Origin: Paraglaciecola psychrophila 170
GTDB taxonomy: Bacteria > Pseudomonadota > Gammaproteobacteria > Enterobacterales > Alteromonadaceae
Direction of reading: 5' to 3'
Assembly: GCF_000347635.1 (NCBI RefSeq)
Contig: NC_020514.1
Coordinates: 434,001 to 498,000 of the forward strand
DNA: 64,000 nucleotides
A model generated the notes under the pieces. It ran no database searches, was not told the DNA's origin, and saw only the letters and a list, made by a program, of their open reading frames with translations. A program made the translations under genes and the position numbers. Shown piece after piece: positions 10,103 through 20,619 of the stretch (position 1 is its first letter; the number at the start of each line of letters is the position of its first letter).

Positions 10103-10861
10103 TTACGATTTCCAAGTTTGGTTTTTAAGATATGGCCCGAAGCCATTCTTGCCCGCCCAGTAAGTCAATGTGTTTTGTACACCGTTACTGGTTAGCGTAG
10201 CGCCTGAAAGTGCATCAACCGCATACTGGTCGTTTGAGTTGTCACCTTTATTAACTTCAATAGCTACTTTTCCATCATCAAAAAGCTTTTTACCGTCCCA
10301 CTTGGCTTTCCAGCTAGGGTTTTGTATTTCACCACCCAAACCTGGAGTTTCCTTGTGTTGGTAATAGATCAGTTCGCGTACGGTGTTTCCATCGGCATCA
10401 ATCGCTAAGAGCCCATACATTAAGTCCCAGAGGCCACTACCGTGAACTGGTAGTACCAATCGAGTGACCTCACCTGCATCATTTTTTACTAAATAAATAT
10501 TAGCAACGCTGGCTCGCTGTTTAAATCCTACGTTACTGTTAGTCACTTCAACTGAAAACTTAGGATTTTTGGCTTCTTTGTACATGTTGTAGCCATCTTT
10601 AGGCTCATCTACATATTCACCTGTTTCAAGGTTAATAAAGCGTTCTTCAATATACTTATTAAATGTTCCAGAGATATCACCCGCAGCCAAATCAATTAAC
10701 CCTGCTGCTTCTACAATATTAGATTGTTTGTCTATTGCTGCGTTAGTTTCTTGTAAGTCACGCAAGCCGACAGCTGCACTCGATACAATAATTGAGCAGA
10801 CTAAACATACTGCGACCACAACACCTACGGTTTTACCTAGCGTTTCTTTTTTAGCCGACAC
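10103..10861 (-). CDS. nqrC: Na+-NQR subunit C (covalent FMN carrier)
   Basis: A 252-residue subunit with one N-terminal membrane helix (about 10-30) and a large periplasmic FMN-binding domain. The flavinylation motif SGAT is at residues 219-222, and Thr222 should carry the phosphoester-linked FMN added by ApbE. The GHGLWD-like segment reads [10 protein letters not shown]. The start overlaps the end of nqrB by 11 bases, a sign of translational coupling. Confidence 0.97.
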   Translation of the reverse strand: MSAKKETLGKTVGVVVAVCLVCSIIVSSAAVGLRDLQETNAAIDKQSNIVEAAGLIDLAAGDISGTFNKYIEERFINLETGEYVDEPKDGYNMYKEAKNPKFSVEVTNSNVGFKQRASVANIYLVKNDAGEVTRLVLPVHGSGLWDLMYGLLAIDADGNTVRELIYYQHKETPGLGGEIQNPSWKAKWDGKKLFDDGKVAIEVNKGDNSNDQYAVDALSGATLTSNGVQNTLTYWAGKNGFGPYLKNQTWKS

Positions 10862-12071
10862 GTGCGATCCTCCGTTTTATATTGCTTTGGGCAACAAAAT
10901 AATCGAATAAAGGTGCCCACAAGTTAGCGAATAATATTGCTAACATAATACCTTCTGGAAATGCCGGATTCAGAACACGGATCATTACTGTCATACAACC
11001 AATCAAAATACCGTAAGCCCATTTACCTTGGTTAGTAAAGGCTGCTGACACAGGATCAGTTGCCATAAAGAACATACCAAAGGCCATACCTCCAATTACC
11101 ATATGCCAATACCAAGGCATCGCAAACATCGGATTGGTCGCACTTCCTACAAGGTTTAATAAGCTAGAAAATAAGAACACACCCAAAGCCACACCTAACA
11201 CAATCCGCCATGAAGCTATTCGCATGTAGATGACAAACAGTCCGCCAATCAGAATTGCTAACGCAGACACTTCGCCCATAGAGCCAGGAATATTTCCTAA
11301 GAAAGCATTAAACCAATTAGCATTAAGGCTCCAGTCTGTTATCGAGCCATTAGCCGCTTGGCTTAACCAAGTTGCGCCTGTGTATCCATCTGCAGCTGTC
11401 CAAATAGCATCACCTGAAATTTGTGCAGGGTAAGCAAAATATAAGAATGCTCGACCAGATAAAGCCGGGTTTAAGAAGTTACGCCCAGTACCACCAAATA
11501 TCTCTTTAGCTATAACGATACCGAAGGTAATACCTAAGGCCGCTTGCCATAAAGGAATTGTGGCGGGTAAAGTAAGCGAGAATAAAACTGAAGTAACAAA
11601 AAAACCTTCGTTGATTTCATGTTTTCTCACAGATGCAAACAAGACTTCCCAGAACCCACCTACAGCAAATACAGTGGCATAAACGGGCACAAAGAAACAA
11701 GCTCCATATAACAACAAGCCAATCCAACCAGTGCTGGCATCAAGTTGACCGCCAAGCATTTCATATAGACCCGCTTGCCAAAACGCTGTAGCTGTATCAG
11801 CCCACAATGCGCCTTCCGTAACTATGGCAATCTGTGCTTGTTGACCAATATTAAACATGCCATAAAACATGGCTGGGAATGTTGCCATCCACACAAAAAT
11901 CATAATACGTTTTAAATCGATACTATCTTTTACGTGGGTGTTCGCCTTAGTGACAGTTCCAGGGGTATAAAAAATAGTCGCTGCCGCTTCATATAAGGCA
12001 TACCATTTTTCATATTTTCCACCCGCTTCGAAATTAGGTTCGATTTTCTCTAAAAATACTTTTAAGCCCAT
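10851..12071 (-). CDS. nqrB: Na+-NQR subunit B (Na+-translocating membrane subunit)
   Basis: A 406-residue polytopic subunit forming the Na+ channel and quinone site. The covalent FMN motif TGAT is at residues 231-234 (DGYTGATWL), and family segments [16 protein letters not shown] and [12 protein letters not shown] are present. Together with NqrC it is a target of the ApbE encoded downstream. Only 2 bases separate it from nqrA. Confidence 0.97.
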   Translation of the reverse strand: MGLKVFLEKIEPNFEAGGKYEKWYALYEAAATIFYTPGTVTKANTHVKDSIDLKRIMIFVWMATFPAMFYGMFNIGQQAQIAIVTEGALWADTATAFWQAGLYEMLGGQLDASTGWIGLLLYGACFFVPVYATVFAVGGFWEVLFASVRKHEINEGFFVTSVLFSLTLPATIPLWQAALGITFGIVIAKEIFGGTGRNFLNPALSGRAFLYFAYPAQISGDAIWTAADGYTGATWLSQAANGSITDWSLNANWFNAFLGNIPGSMGEVSALAILIGGLFVIYMRIASWRIVLGVALGVFLFSSLLNLVGSATNPMFAMPWYWHMVIGGMAFGMFFMATDPVSAAFTNQGKWAYGILIGCMTVMIRVLNPAFPEGIMLAILFANLWAPLFDYFVAQSNIKRRIARVG

Positions 12072-12073
12072 GA

Positions 12074-13414
12074 TTAACCCTCTTTCTCAATCTGATCTAA
12101 ACATTCTCGCAGAATTGGCCCATAGTTATATTTACCAGGGCAAACATAAGTACATAGTGCTAAGTCTTCTTCGTCTAGTTCCAAACAACCCAAACTTTGA
12201 GCGCCATCTGTATCACCAGAAATCATGTCTCTCAACAATAATGTTGGTAAGATGTCTAATGGCATAATACGTTCATAGTTACCTATGGGAACCATAGAAC
12301 GATCAGAACCATTAGTTGTGGTAGTCATACCAAATAACTTTTTAGGGCTTAGGTGCCCAAAATAAGCACGGGTCACTGAATGTTGGTTAACACCCGGTTT
12401 AATCCAACCAAATAACTCTTTTTCACGACCTTCACGCAAAATAGACACTTGGTTGTGGAACCGGCCTAGATAACCGTGCACGCCATGAGCATGATTACCC
12501 TGTAACACAGATCCAGACAACATCCGCATATCACCATCATTGGCTTCGTTTACCGTTAGTTCGGTAATATCGGCACCCAACAATGTGCGCACTAACCGTG
12601 GGTTTTTTGATTCAGGACCACCAATAGAGATCACTTTACGGTTATCTAATTCACCCGTTGTGAACAAACTACCAATCGCTAATACGTCTTGGTAGCCGAC
12701 ATGCCACACTTTTTTTCTTTGGCCTACAGTATCTAAGTAATGTATGTGAGTACCTACTAAGCCTGCAGGGTGAACACCAGCAAATTCGTTGACCTCAACA
12801 TTGGCATCGCCAGTAGCAACATCAGCGCCTGGGGCTTTGTTAACAAATACTTTACCATCTGTTAAGCGACTAATAACCTGCAAACCGTTAGCAAAATCTT
12901 CGCTACGCTCAGCAATGACTATCTGAGGATCGGCAGCCAAAGGATTGGTGTCCATGACACTAACGAAAATCGAGTGTGGTTTTGAGTCAAGTGCTGGAGA
13001 TTTACTGTAGGGACGAGTTCGAAAAGCCGTCCACATTCCAGAGTTAACTAAGTTCTCCTGTACTTTAGCCGCATCCAATGATGCTAGTTCGGTACTGCTA
13101 TATTTAGCAAATACTTCACTTTCGTCACCTTCAAGCTGAATCACCACTGATTGCAAAACACGTTTTGCACCACGGTTGACTTGAATAACATTACCGGCAG
13201 CAGGAGCGGTGAATTTAACGCCAAGATTCTTTTTATCCTCAAAAAGAATCTGACCCTTCTTCACTTTATCCCCTTCTTTTACATGCATAGTCGGACGCAT
13301 GCCAATATATTCTTCACCCAAAATAGCAACTCTGGTGACAGAGTTTCCATCTTGGATACTTTGTTTTGGCGCTCCCTGAATAGGAAGATCTAACCCTTTC
13401 GTGATTTTTATCAT
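12074..13414 (-). CDS. nqrA: Na+-NQR subunit A
   Basis: The first gene of the operon, encoding a 446-residue peripheral cytoplasmic subunit that helps form the ubiquinone site. It begins [12 protein letters not shown] and contains the typical [12 protein letters not shown] lipoyl-like segment and the GYLGRFHNQ segment near the middle. I chose the ATG at 13414; a GTG four codons upstream is also in frame but adds non-family residues. The promoter should lie in the 400-base gap upstream, but no consensus site was obvious. Confidence 0.96.
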   Translation of the reverse strand: MIKITKGLDLPIQGAPKQSIQDGNSVTRVAILGEEYIGMRPTMHVKEGDKVKKGQILFEDKKNLGVKFTAPAAGNVIQVNRGAKRVLQSVVIQLEGDESEVFAKYSSTELASLDAAKVQENLVNSGMWTAFRTRPYSKSPALDSKPHSIFVSVMDTNPLAADPQIVIAERSEDFANGLQVISRLTDGKVFVNKAPGADVATGDANVEVNEFAGVHPAGLVGTHIHYLDTVGQRKKVWHVGYQDVLAIGSLFTTGELDNRKVISIGGPESKNPRLVRTLLGADITELTVNEANDGDMRMLSGSVLQGNHAHGVHGYLGRFHNQVSILREGREKELFGWIKPGVNQHSVTRAYFGHLSPKKLFGMTTTTNGSDRSMVPIGNYERIMPLDILPTLLLRDMISGDTDGAQSLGCLELDEEDLALCTYVCPGKYNYGPILRECLDQIEKEG

Positions 13415-13426
13415 ACGCAATAACAC

Positions 13427-13773
13427 TACTCTAAATTAATACACAGCACCGTTAGACTCTTTAATTTCAGATGTCCATACAGTGTAAATCAGTAAATAAA
13501 AAATCTAATGGTGATGAGTATCGTCAATCAATGACTAATTAATAAGCTACAAGCAAATCTTTGTAGCTAGATAGAAGTGTCCGAACTTCCTGATATTTAT
13601 GCGTTTAGCAAAATTTATATACGAATCTAAATGACACTTACGCTTAGAAATGGAATTTTAGCATTAACCAGTGTATTTCTTCCACGCAAATTGTTGTTTA
13701 AACATATTTAATTTGTGGTTTTTAGTCATTTCTAGTCAATTTGGCTATTTCAAAGGTAGTCTAAATTACATAA
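13427..13773. other. Gene-free region upstream of nqrA
   Basis: About 350 bases between nqrA and the fabV terminator hold no credible gene. The region is AT-rich and should contain the nqr promoter on the minus strand. A perfect 8-base inverted repeat AGCTACAA/TTGTAGCT with an 8-base spacer lies at 13545-13568. It could be a regulator site or a weak hairpin. Confidence 0.5.
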
Positions 13774-13807
13774 ATAAAAAAACCGCTATGCCGCGGTTTT
13801 TATTTTA
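13774..13807 (-). terminator. Rho-independent terminator after fabV
   Basis: A short stem AACCGC/GCGGTT with a 6-base loop is flanked by A and T runs. It lies about 25 bases after the fabV stop on the minus strand. The flanking runs would also let it work in the other direction. Confidence 0.75.
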
Positions 13808-13828
13808 TGCCAGTTTTATCCTCACTTT

Positions 13829-15007
13829 TTACCAATCTATTAAGGTTTCAACTTCAGCATCATAATCGACTCCAGCCATGTCAAAACCAAACAGCCGCAA
13901 AAATTCATGGTGATAACCTGCATAGTCACTTAACTCATGAAAATTTTCTTGTGTAACTTGATCCCACAAGGCTTTGATTTTTGCCTGAGTCACATCGTTG
14001 GTCTCTTTGGTATTCATATACAAGCGACCCAATTCATCTACCTCTGGATGCGCTTGAGTCAGTTTATCAGTAAACAAATCGTAAATTTGCTCGATACATC
14101 CCTGGTGTGTTCCTTCCTCTTTCATCACTTTATAAATCAGAGAAATATACAAGGGCATAACTGGAATGGCCGAACTAGCTTGGGTTACCAAAGCTTTTAA
14201 AGACGATACATATGCCTGAACATTTTTAGCTGCTTGGGTCTTCACAATAGCGGCAGCAGCACGATCTAAATCTTCTTTAGCCTTACCGATGGTCGCCTGT
14301 CCATAAATGGGCCAAGTAAGTTCTTTACCTACATAGGTATATGCAGTAGTTTTACAATTGTCTGCCAACAAGTCTGCCTTGCCTAAAGCTTCTAACCATA
14401 ATTCCCAATCTTCACCACCCATAACCTTAATAGTTTGTTGAATTTCATCTTCGTTAGCGGGGTCTAGTGCAATCTCATGAATGATGTTTTTATCGGTATC
14501 GTAGGTTTTTGTTGTGTATGCTTGGCCCACCGGTTTTAAAGTCGATTTGTATACTTCACCAGTTTCAGGATCCGTTCGTCTTGGTGACGCTAGGCTATAG
14601 ATAACTAAGTCTACTTTGCCCATATCAGCTTTTAATGTATCGATAACCTGCTGCTTTAGCTCTTTTGAAAAGGCATCACCGTTTAAGGTTTTTGCATACA
14701 GCCCTGCTTCTGAGGCTTTAGCATGAAACCCCGCCGTATTATACCAGCCAGCCGTGCCTGTCTTACGTTCAGTAGGAGGCTTTTCAAAACACACACCTAA
14801 AGTGTTAGCACCTCCAGCAAATGCAGCAGTGATCCTAGAAGCCAGTCCATAACCAGTAGAACTACCAATAACCAATACGTTTTTAGGCGTATTGTTCAAT
14901 GCTCCCTGGGCTTGAACATAATCAATTTGTTGTTGAACACTAGTGGCACATCCAATCGGATGCGCATTAGTACAGATAAAGCCACGAATTTTCGGCTTAA
15001 CAATCAT
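13829..15007 (-). CDS. fabV: Enoyl-ACP / trans-2-enoyl-CoA reductase FabV
   Basis: A 392-residue NADH-dependent enoyl reductase of the FabV type, which catalyses the last step of each fatty-acid elongation cycle and is typically insensitive to triclosan. Seen here are the N-terminal segment KPKIRGFICTNAHPIGC, the nucleotide-binding GSSTGYGLASRI, the YSLASPRR segment and the Tyr-X8-Lys catalytic pair in PIYGQATIGKAK. Length matches the family. It stands alone with its own terminator. Confidence 0.96.
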   Translation of the reverse strand: MIVKPKIRGFICTNAHPIGCATSVQQQIDYVQAQGALNNTPKNVLVIGSSTGYGLASRITAAFAGGANTLGVCFEKPPTERKTGTAGWYNTAGFHAKASEAGLYAKTLNGDAFSKELKQQVIDTLKADMGKVDLVIYSLASPRRTDPETGEVYKSTLKPVGQAYTTKTYDTDKNIIHEIALDPANEDEIQQTIKVMGGEDWELWLEALGKADLLADNCKTTAYTYVGKELTWPIYGQATIGKAKEDLDRAAAAIVKTQAAKNVQAYVSSLKALVTQASSAIPVMPLYISLIYKVMKEEGTHQGCIEQIYDLFTDKLTQAHPEVDELGRLYMNTKETNDVTQAKIKALWDQVTQENFHELSDYAGYHHEFLRLFGFDMAGVDYDAEVETLIDW

Positions 15008-15115
15008 ATAAAGTTCCTATTTAAAAATTATAAGGCATTGTAATGCTAGTCAACGTTTAAACACATCTGAACAGCTGGTACAGATACAATAACATAGCTA
15101 TAAATGTGCTGATTA

Positions 15116-16213
15116 TTAGTTATGGTCAGCACGATTTTTGTAATATTCAAACTCTGATATTTGGTGGTACTTCATCACCTTGGTTTGAAAATCTGCATAA
15201 GACTCATATACTTTTTTGAACATTGGGTCGGCGGCAGACTGTTCTTGCATTACCACAGCCGAGGCCTTTTTTAATGCTAACATCACATCTCTTGGAAGAG
15301 GACGCATATCAACACCATGTGTTTCTACTAAGGCTTGCATTGCCGCATTGTTCGCAGCAGTGTATTCATCCCACATATCTTGATTGACCGCACGGGTTGC
15401 CACTTCAATAATAGCCTGCAAGTCGTCTGGCAGTGCTTCGAATGCTTGTTTGTTGACCATGAATTCTAAGTTTGCGCTGGGTTCATGCCAGCCAGAGTAA
15501 TAATAATATTTAGCCGCTTTGTATAAACCAAACGCTAAATCGTTATAGGGGCCGACCCACTCAGTGGCGTCAATCGCTCCAGATTGCAGTGAGGTAAAGA
15601 GTTCACCCCCAGTCAGTGCTACAGGAATGCCTCCGAGTTTTTTGAGCACTTCGCCACCTAATCCGGGAATGCGCATTTTTAAACCTTTTAAGTCTTCAAC
15701 ACTGTTAATTTCTTTTTTAAACCAACCCGCCATTTGTACCCCAGAATTACCACCAGCAAAAGGGATCAAATTAAACGGCTCATATACTTCGCGCCATAGC
15801 TCTAAGCCACCGCCGTAATGTAACCATGCATTCATTTCGGTAGCGTTCATACCAAAGGGTATCGCGGTGAAAATTTGTGATGCGGGTGCTTTACCTTTCC
15901 AGTAATAAGAGCCTGCATGACCCATTTCAGCGGCACCACTGGAAACGGTATCAAATACCTCAAATCCTGGCACCATTTGACCTGCACCAAATACTTTTAC
16001 TTTCAGCCTGCCGCTAGACATACGTTCAACATATTTGGCAAAAGTTTCTGGACCTTTACCTAAGCCAGGAAAATTTTTTGGCCAGGATGTCACCAGTTTC
16101 CATTCATAAGTTTGCTGTTCTACTTGTTCGCTAGGAGCATGAGAAGATTGTTCTCCACAGGATGCCAACAAGATGCTGAAAGTAGCTAAAACAGATAATT
16201 GAAGCAATTTCAT
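15116..16213 (-). CDS. TRAP transporter solute-binding protein (DctP family)
   Basis: A 365-residue periplasmic binding protein with a lipoprotein-type signal ending LLASC. The conserved substrate-carboxylate Arg is in KMRIPGLGGEV and the binding-site region is ATEWVGPYND. This pattern, with AKYYYYSGWHEP, places it nearest the TakP-type subfamily that binds 2-oxoacids and other monocarboxylates such as pyruvate or lactate; the ligand is an inference. It is the last gene of a three-gene operon, 22 bases after the large permease gene. Confidence 0.9.
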   Translation of the reverse strand: MKLLQLSVLATFSILLASCGEQSSHAPSEQVEQQTYEWKLVTSWPKNFPGLGKGPETFAKYVERMSSGRLKVKVFGAGQMVPGFEVFDTVSSGAAEMGHAGSYYWKGKAPASQIFTAIPFGMNATEMNAWLHYGGGLELWREVYEPFNLIPFAGGNSGVQMAGWFKKEINSVEDLKGLKMRIPGLGGEVLKKLGGIPVALTGGELFTSLQSGAIDATEWVGPYNDLAFGLYKAAKYYYYSGWHEPSANLEFMVNKQAFEALPDDLQAIIEVATRAVNQDMWDEYTAANNAAMQALVETHGVDMRPLPRDVMLALKKASAVVMQEQSAADPMFKKVYESYADFQTKVMKYHQISEFEYYKNRADHN

Positions 16214-16235
16214 ATATAGACTCTCGAAAGTATTA

Positions 16236-17594
16236 TTAAAGTAAAGAAGGTAACCAAGTTACCAGATTTGGCCAAATTGCCAAACAGGCTAACAACAATA
16301 GTTGTATAAAAATAAAGGGGGCTACACCTCGGTAAATATCTGAGGTTTTCACTTCTGGCGGCGCTACACCTCGTAAATAAAATAAGGCAAATCCAAACGG
16401 TGGGGTTAGAAATGAGGTCTGTAAGTTAACCGCTATCATAATTCCAAGCCAAATTGGATCAACCCCCATAGCCAATAATACTGGGGCAACTAGAGGAACA
16501 ACTACAAAGGTGATTTCGATAAAATCTAAAATAAAGCCAAGTAAAAATATCACCACCATCACCAATAAAACGGCAGAAAATACGCCACCAGGTAAGCTGG
16601 CAAATAATTCTTCAATTAATTCTTCACCACCAAAACCACGAAAAACCAGTGAGAAAATAGATGCGCCAATGAGTATTAAAAATACCATAGACGTGACTTT
16701 TGTCGTCGACATCATCACATCTTTCAATTTTTGTAGATTAAGTTTTTTGTTGATGAGCGCTAGCACCAATGCACCTGCTGCACCAACACCAGCTGCTTCA
16801 GTGGGAGTAGCAAAACCTCCCAAAATTGAGCCGAGCACCATAAAAATTAGCAATAGTGGAGGAAAAAGAGCAGCAAACAATGCACCAGCAGAAATAGGTG
16901 CTTGGTCACTTTGTTCGAGCGAAGGGTCTATCTGCCTGCTAGCAAACACTAAAACATATAAAAGATACATCGCTACTAATAAAAAACCGGGGACTAAGGC
17001 GCCTACAAACAAGTCACCCACTGACACAGAGCGTGGTGAAAATATACCCATGTTCAATTGTGCTTGCTGAAACGCACTAGATAAAACATCACCTAACAAA
17101 ACCAAAGCTATCGATGGAGGGATGATTTGCCCCAACGTTCCTGTTGCGCATATTGCCCCACAAGCAAAAGACGGTGAATAGCCTTTTTTAAGCATCGTTG
17201 GCAGAGAAAGTAAGCCCATAGTGACGACTGTAGCACCAACTATGCCCGTACTGGCGGCTAATAACATGCCAACAAGCACCACCGATATAGCGAGCCCTGA
17301 CTTTAATCTACCCAGTACTTGTTCCATGGCGAGTAGCAAATCTTCCGCGACTCGGGATTTCTCTAACATTATCCCCATAAAGACAAATAACGGCACGGCA
17401 ATTAAGGTTTGGTTAGACACTATGCCAAACAAGCGGCTGGGTACTGCTTGTAAGTAAGAGGTGTCAAATACACCCAAAAAAGCACCTATGCCAGCAAAAA
17501 TAAGAGCGGTGCCAGCCAATGAATAAGCAACGGGATACCCTAGTAACAACACCAAACATACGGCTAAAAACATCAATAGCGAGAGATATTCCAT
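16236..17594 (-). CDS. TRAP transporter large permease (DctM family)
   Basis: A 452-residue inner-membrane protein with about 12 helices, the ion-coupled permease of a TRAP system. Family segments seen are the N-terminal GYPVAYSLAG, ASTGIVGATVVTMG, GQIIPPSIALVLLGD, FATPTEAAGVGAAGA and the C-terminal LQTSFLTPPFGFALFY. Its ATG overlaps the stop codon of the small permease gene (TAATG), so the two are translationally coupled. Confidence 0.93.
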   Translation of the reverse strand: MEYLSLLMFLAVCLVLLLGYPVAYSLAGTALIFAGIGAFLGVFDTSYLQAVPSRLFGIVSNQTLIAVPLFVFMGIMLEKSRVAEDLLLAMEQVLGRLKSGLAISVVLVGMLLAASTGIVGATVVTMGLLSLPTMLKKGYSPSFACGAICATGTLGQIIPPSIALVLLGDVLSSAFQQAQLNMGIFSPRSVSVGDLFVGALVPGFLLVAMYLLYVLVFASRQIDPSLEQSDQAPISAGALFAALFPPLLLIFMVLGSILGGFATPTEAAGVGAAGALVLALINKKLNLQKLKDVMMSTTKVTSMVFLILIGASIFSLVFRGFGGEELIEELFASLPGGVFSAVLLVMVVIFLLGFILDFIEITFVVVPLVAPVLLAMGVDPIWLGIMIAVNLQTSFLTPPFGFALFYLRGVAPPEVKTSDIYRGVAPFIFIQLLLLACLAIWPNLVTWLPSLL

Positions 17595-18151
17595 TACTTA
17601 CCTGCAACGACTGATGATTGTTTATGAAGTGACAATTTTGCAACATTGCTTATCACTTCAGCTATTCCCTGAAGCAGCATAGTAAACGAAAATAACAAAA
17701 TTAAGCTTTTTAACAGAAAGACTGCAGGAATACCCCCGGCTTCTTGAGAAGCCTCCATGACTCGCCAAGCCCGCATCACGTAATCGTAACTCACTATGAA
17801 GATAAAAATATTCACTGGCATTAATAAAAATAGGCTACCAAAGATATCTACTCTGGCTTGCTTTTTAGTACTGAAGCGGCGATAAAAAATATCGACTCTT
17901 ACATGCTCATTGACGCGTAAAGTGTGTGCCGCGCCTAATAAAAAGACCATTCCATGCAGGTACATTACCGACTCTTGCATGGCTATCCACCCAAGATTAA
18001 ATCCATATCTGAGCACTACAATTAGAAATGTCAGTAAAACCATAAACAACGTAAACCAACTGACCAATCGACATAACGCGTGATGAAACACATCGATTTT
18101 TTTCTGCCAAAAGGCAGCTTGGTGCCAAAAAATAGTGCGGTTTAACTGCAT
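17594..18151 (-). CDS. TRAP transporter small permease (DctQ family)
   Basis: A 185-residue membrane protein with four predicted helices that pairs with the large permease. It has the DctQ-type features GWIAMQESVMYLHGMVFLLG and VNEHVRVDIFYRRF. It is the first gene of the operon. The extra 25-residue N-terminal extension (FWHQAAFWQKKIDVFHHA) is typical of the subgroup associated with monocarboxylate TRAP systems. Confidence 0.9.
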   Translation of the reverse strand: MQLNRTIFWHQAAFWQKKIDVFHHALCRLVSWFTLFMVLLTFLIVVLRYGFNLGWIAMQESVMYLHGMVFLLGAAHTLRVNEHVRVDIFYRRFSTKKQARVDIFGSLFLLMPVNIFIFIVSYDYVMRAWRVMEASQEAGGIPAVFLLKSLILLFSFTMLLQGIAEVISNVAKLSLHKQSSVVAGK

Positions 18152-18306
18152 CGTTGTTTCTTATTGTTGCGAATGATAACTAAAGGCCATCTTTAAATAG
18201 CCTAATATTGGAGTCGTTTTTACCAAAAATAAACAACAAATGGAAGGGGGGCAGCGCAGAGACGCAAAAGCACCGTCTGATAGGTGTTTTGATTTACACT
18301 AAGCAA

Positions 18307-18627
18307 TCAAGTTGGTTGCTTAGTTCCGCCTAAACAGTTGGGTGATGTTGGAAATTCTCCAAACAAATTTTTCCATTCCTCTTGAGTGTAAGTATGTAGA
18401 GCTAAAGCGTGGATGTCGTTTGCTAATTCTTCTTTTAGTACTGAATTAACCGCTCGGTGACGTTTGATTAGGCGCTCGCCACTGAATATAGGCGTCACGA
18501 TAACCACTTTAAAATGGCTCTCCGATCCCACAGGAACATTATGCATAGAACTTTCATTAATGACTTCAAGGTGCTGAGGATTGAAGTGACTGAGTAACTT
18601 TTTTTCAATATTATTTTGAATCTTCAT
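18307..18627 (-). CDS. bolA: BolA family protein
   Basis: A 106-residue BolA-like protein. It has the class-II KH-like fold pattern: [11 protein letters not shown], then [28 protein letters not shown] with the conserved helix-turn-helix-like RHR segment, then [10 protein letters not shown]. BolA proteins partner with monothiol glutaredoxins in iron-sulphur regulation and can act on cell shape. Because several BolA paralogues exist, the symbol is by similarity. An inverted repeat ACTAAGCAA/TTGCTTAGT overlaps its last codons and could act as a terminator stem. Confidence 0.88.
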   Translation of the reverse strand: MKIQNNIEKKLLSHFNPQHLEVINESSMHNVPVGSESHFKVVIVTPIFSGERLIKRHRAVNSVLKEELANDIHALALHTYTQEEWKNLFGEFPTSPNCLGGTKQPT

Positions 18628-18805
18628 TTATTCTCCAAGCTAGAATCATCTTTTATTTTAATCACGGCAATTTTAGCTTTAAAAAGACAATACAACATAT
18701 TGCTTTTGACTAATCCCGAGACTGTGAGCATAACTCATTGACTGTTGACGATATATTTTTTGTCAGCTTAACCTGAATTTTTATACGATTTAGTGCTAAA
18801 GATGC

Positions 18806-19423
18806 TCAGTTTTGTATATATCTGAAAGTAAGGTTGATCCTCTGTGCTAGCGTTTTCTTGGTTTTAGCTACGCTGTGTTGCCAATATTTTTGAGTATCGC
18901 CGCTCATTACCAATAGACTGCCATTGTGTAAAGGTAGCCTAACTTTGTTTTTTGTGACGTTGTGATAAAAGTCTAAATTGCGTTCTTCTCCAAAGCTTAG
19001 TGAGGCAATCACTGGTTGCTGACCTAGTTCAGGCTCATTATCTGCATGGCGGCCCATGCCATCTTGACCGTGACGATATAAATTTGCCAATACAGAATTG
19101 AAATGACTGTTGCTAGCGTTTTCACATTTTTGTTTAAGTGCAAGTAATAAAGAGTTCCATGGCAAAGGGCGCAAGCTTAAATTCGAATATTGATAACACG
19201 CATTTTTGTCGCCGTACCATGCTTGTAATCTTGGTACATCAAAGGTTTTTCCGTATAAAGTGATTCGTTCTTGGCGCCAGTCTAACGACTGATGTAATGC
19301 CTGCATTAAGATTGCCGATTCAGACGCAGCAATAAAATTAGGATAATATTTTAGGTCTGCATCTGGCATATCCAGCTGTATTGGCGTGTTATCATATTGT
19401 GATTCAAACAGTGACTGCTGCAT
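18806..19423 (-). CDS. AlkB-like 2-oxoglutarate/Fe(II)-dependent dioxygenase
   Basis: A 205-residue DNA-repair-type dioxygenase of the AlkB superfamily, which removes alkyl groups from bases by oxidation. The Fe(II) ligands are His and Asp in GRHADNEPELG and a distal His in YWQHSVAK. The 2-oxoglutarate Arg lies in QRINLTFR. The compact form resembles the AlkB homologue group common in marine proteobacteria. It is divergent from rlmG, with only about 22 bases between the two start codons. Confidence 0.92.
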   Translation of the reverse strand: MQQSLFESQYDNTPIQLDMPDADLKYYPNFIAASESAILMQALHQSLDWRQERITLYGKTFDVPRLQAWYGDKNACYQYSNLSLRPLPWNSLLLALKQKCENASNSHFNSVLANLYRHGQDGMGRHADNEPELGQQPVIASLSFGEERNLDFYHNVTKNKVRLPLHNGSLLVMSGDTQKYWQHSVAKTKKTLAQRINLTFRYIQN

Positions 19424-19445
19424 AACCCATCAAATTTGGAAAGAA

Positions 19446-20602
19446 ATGAACACCAGTTTAACGCTTTTAGATAGAAATTTGCAGTTAGTTAGGTATCCAC
19501 AAGACCTACAACATCCAAGCTGGCAGGCATGGGATGCTGCCGATGAGTATATAATTGAATATGTCGAGCAAAATGTTCAAGGTTTACAACATCAATCTAT
19601 TAGTATTTACAATGATGATTTTGGTGCCTTAGCTTGTTGGTTTGCTGATTTTAAACCTCTATGGGTGAGTGATTCTTACGTAGCTAAACAATCTTGTTTG
19701 GTTAATCTGCAGCAAAATAATATCCCAGTCGAGTCAGTAATATTTTACGATTCAGTTACATCAGTGGACTCACCAGCGGAACTGGTGTTACTCAAAATCC
19801 CTAAAACTACCGCTTTACTTGAACAACAATTGATAGATCTACAAGCAAGGGTTATCCCTTCAACGACCGTGATAGCAGCAGGCAAAGCGACATTCATACA
19901 GAAGTCGACCTTGGCCTTGTTCGAAAAGTATTTAGGGAGCACCACTACTTCATTGGCGAAGAAAAAAGCACGCTTGATTTTTTGCCAGCCTACAGGCTGT
20001 AAATCACACGCAAGCCCTTACCCAACTATTTGGTTTACTGATAAGCCCCGGTTTGAAATCAGTAATTTAGCTAACGTGTTCGCACGTCAGCAATTAGATA
20101 TTGGCGCAAGGTTTATGCTCGAACATTTGTCAAAATTAGCTAATATGGATAGTAAAACAGTGATTGATTTGGGCTGTGGTAATGGTGTGTTGGGATTACA
20201 TATCCTTAATCAAAATAAAAAACAAAAGTGGTGTTTGTTGACGAGTCATATATGGCGGTTGCCTCTGCCAAGCAAAATGTATTGGCTAACTTGCCTGAAA
20301 AAGAGTCAGGATCAGAGTTTATAGTGAATAACTGCTTGGATGACTTTTCTGAAAAATCTAAATTTTCTGAGGTAGACATAGTATTGTGTAATCCACCTTT
20401 TCACCAACAAAATGCCATAACTGATCATATTGCTTGGCAAATGTTTAAGGATGCCAAGTCGTTGCTTCAAAGTGGTGGGCAATTGTTTGTGGTGGGTAAT
20501 CGCCATTTAGATTACCCAAGTAAATTAAAAAGACTGTTTGGCAATGTAACAACAGTTGCAACCAATCAAAAGTTCAGTATTTTGTCTGCTAGTAAACGTT
20601 AG
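19446..20602 (+). CDS. rlmG: 23S rRNA (guanine-N2)-methyltransferase RlmG, interrupted by a 1-base frameshift
   Basis: RlmG methylates G1835 of 23S rRNA with S-adenosylmethionine. It has an N-terminal degenerate methyltransferase-like domain and a C-terminal catalytic domain with motif I VIDLGCGNGVLG and the NPPFHQ active-site motif. The gene is split at an AAAAAA run at 20217-20222. The first frame derails after NQNKK, and the second carries FVDESYMAVASAKQN and the catalytic motif. Adding one A gives about 385 residues, close to the E. coli protein. The start is the ATG at 19446, preceded by GGAAAGAA. A broken copy of a core rRNA enzyme that is otherwise perfect suggests a sequencing error. 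Confidence 0.88.
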
Positions 20603-20619
20603 GCTCTAGGAATATCAAC

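Noticed and set aside
13545..13568. The inverted repeat before nqrA as a terminator
   Set aside because: The stem is weak, has a large loop relative to its length and no T run on either strand.
16510..17070. A 186-codon open frame opposite the TRAP large permease gene
   Set aside because: Exact antisense of a well-conserved permease, with composition (Thr, Lys, Pro, Ser-rich) typical of a shadow frame.
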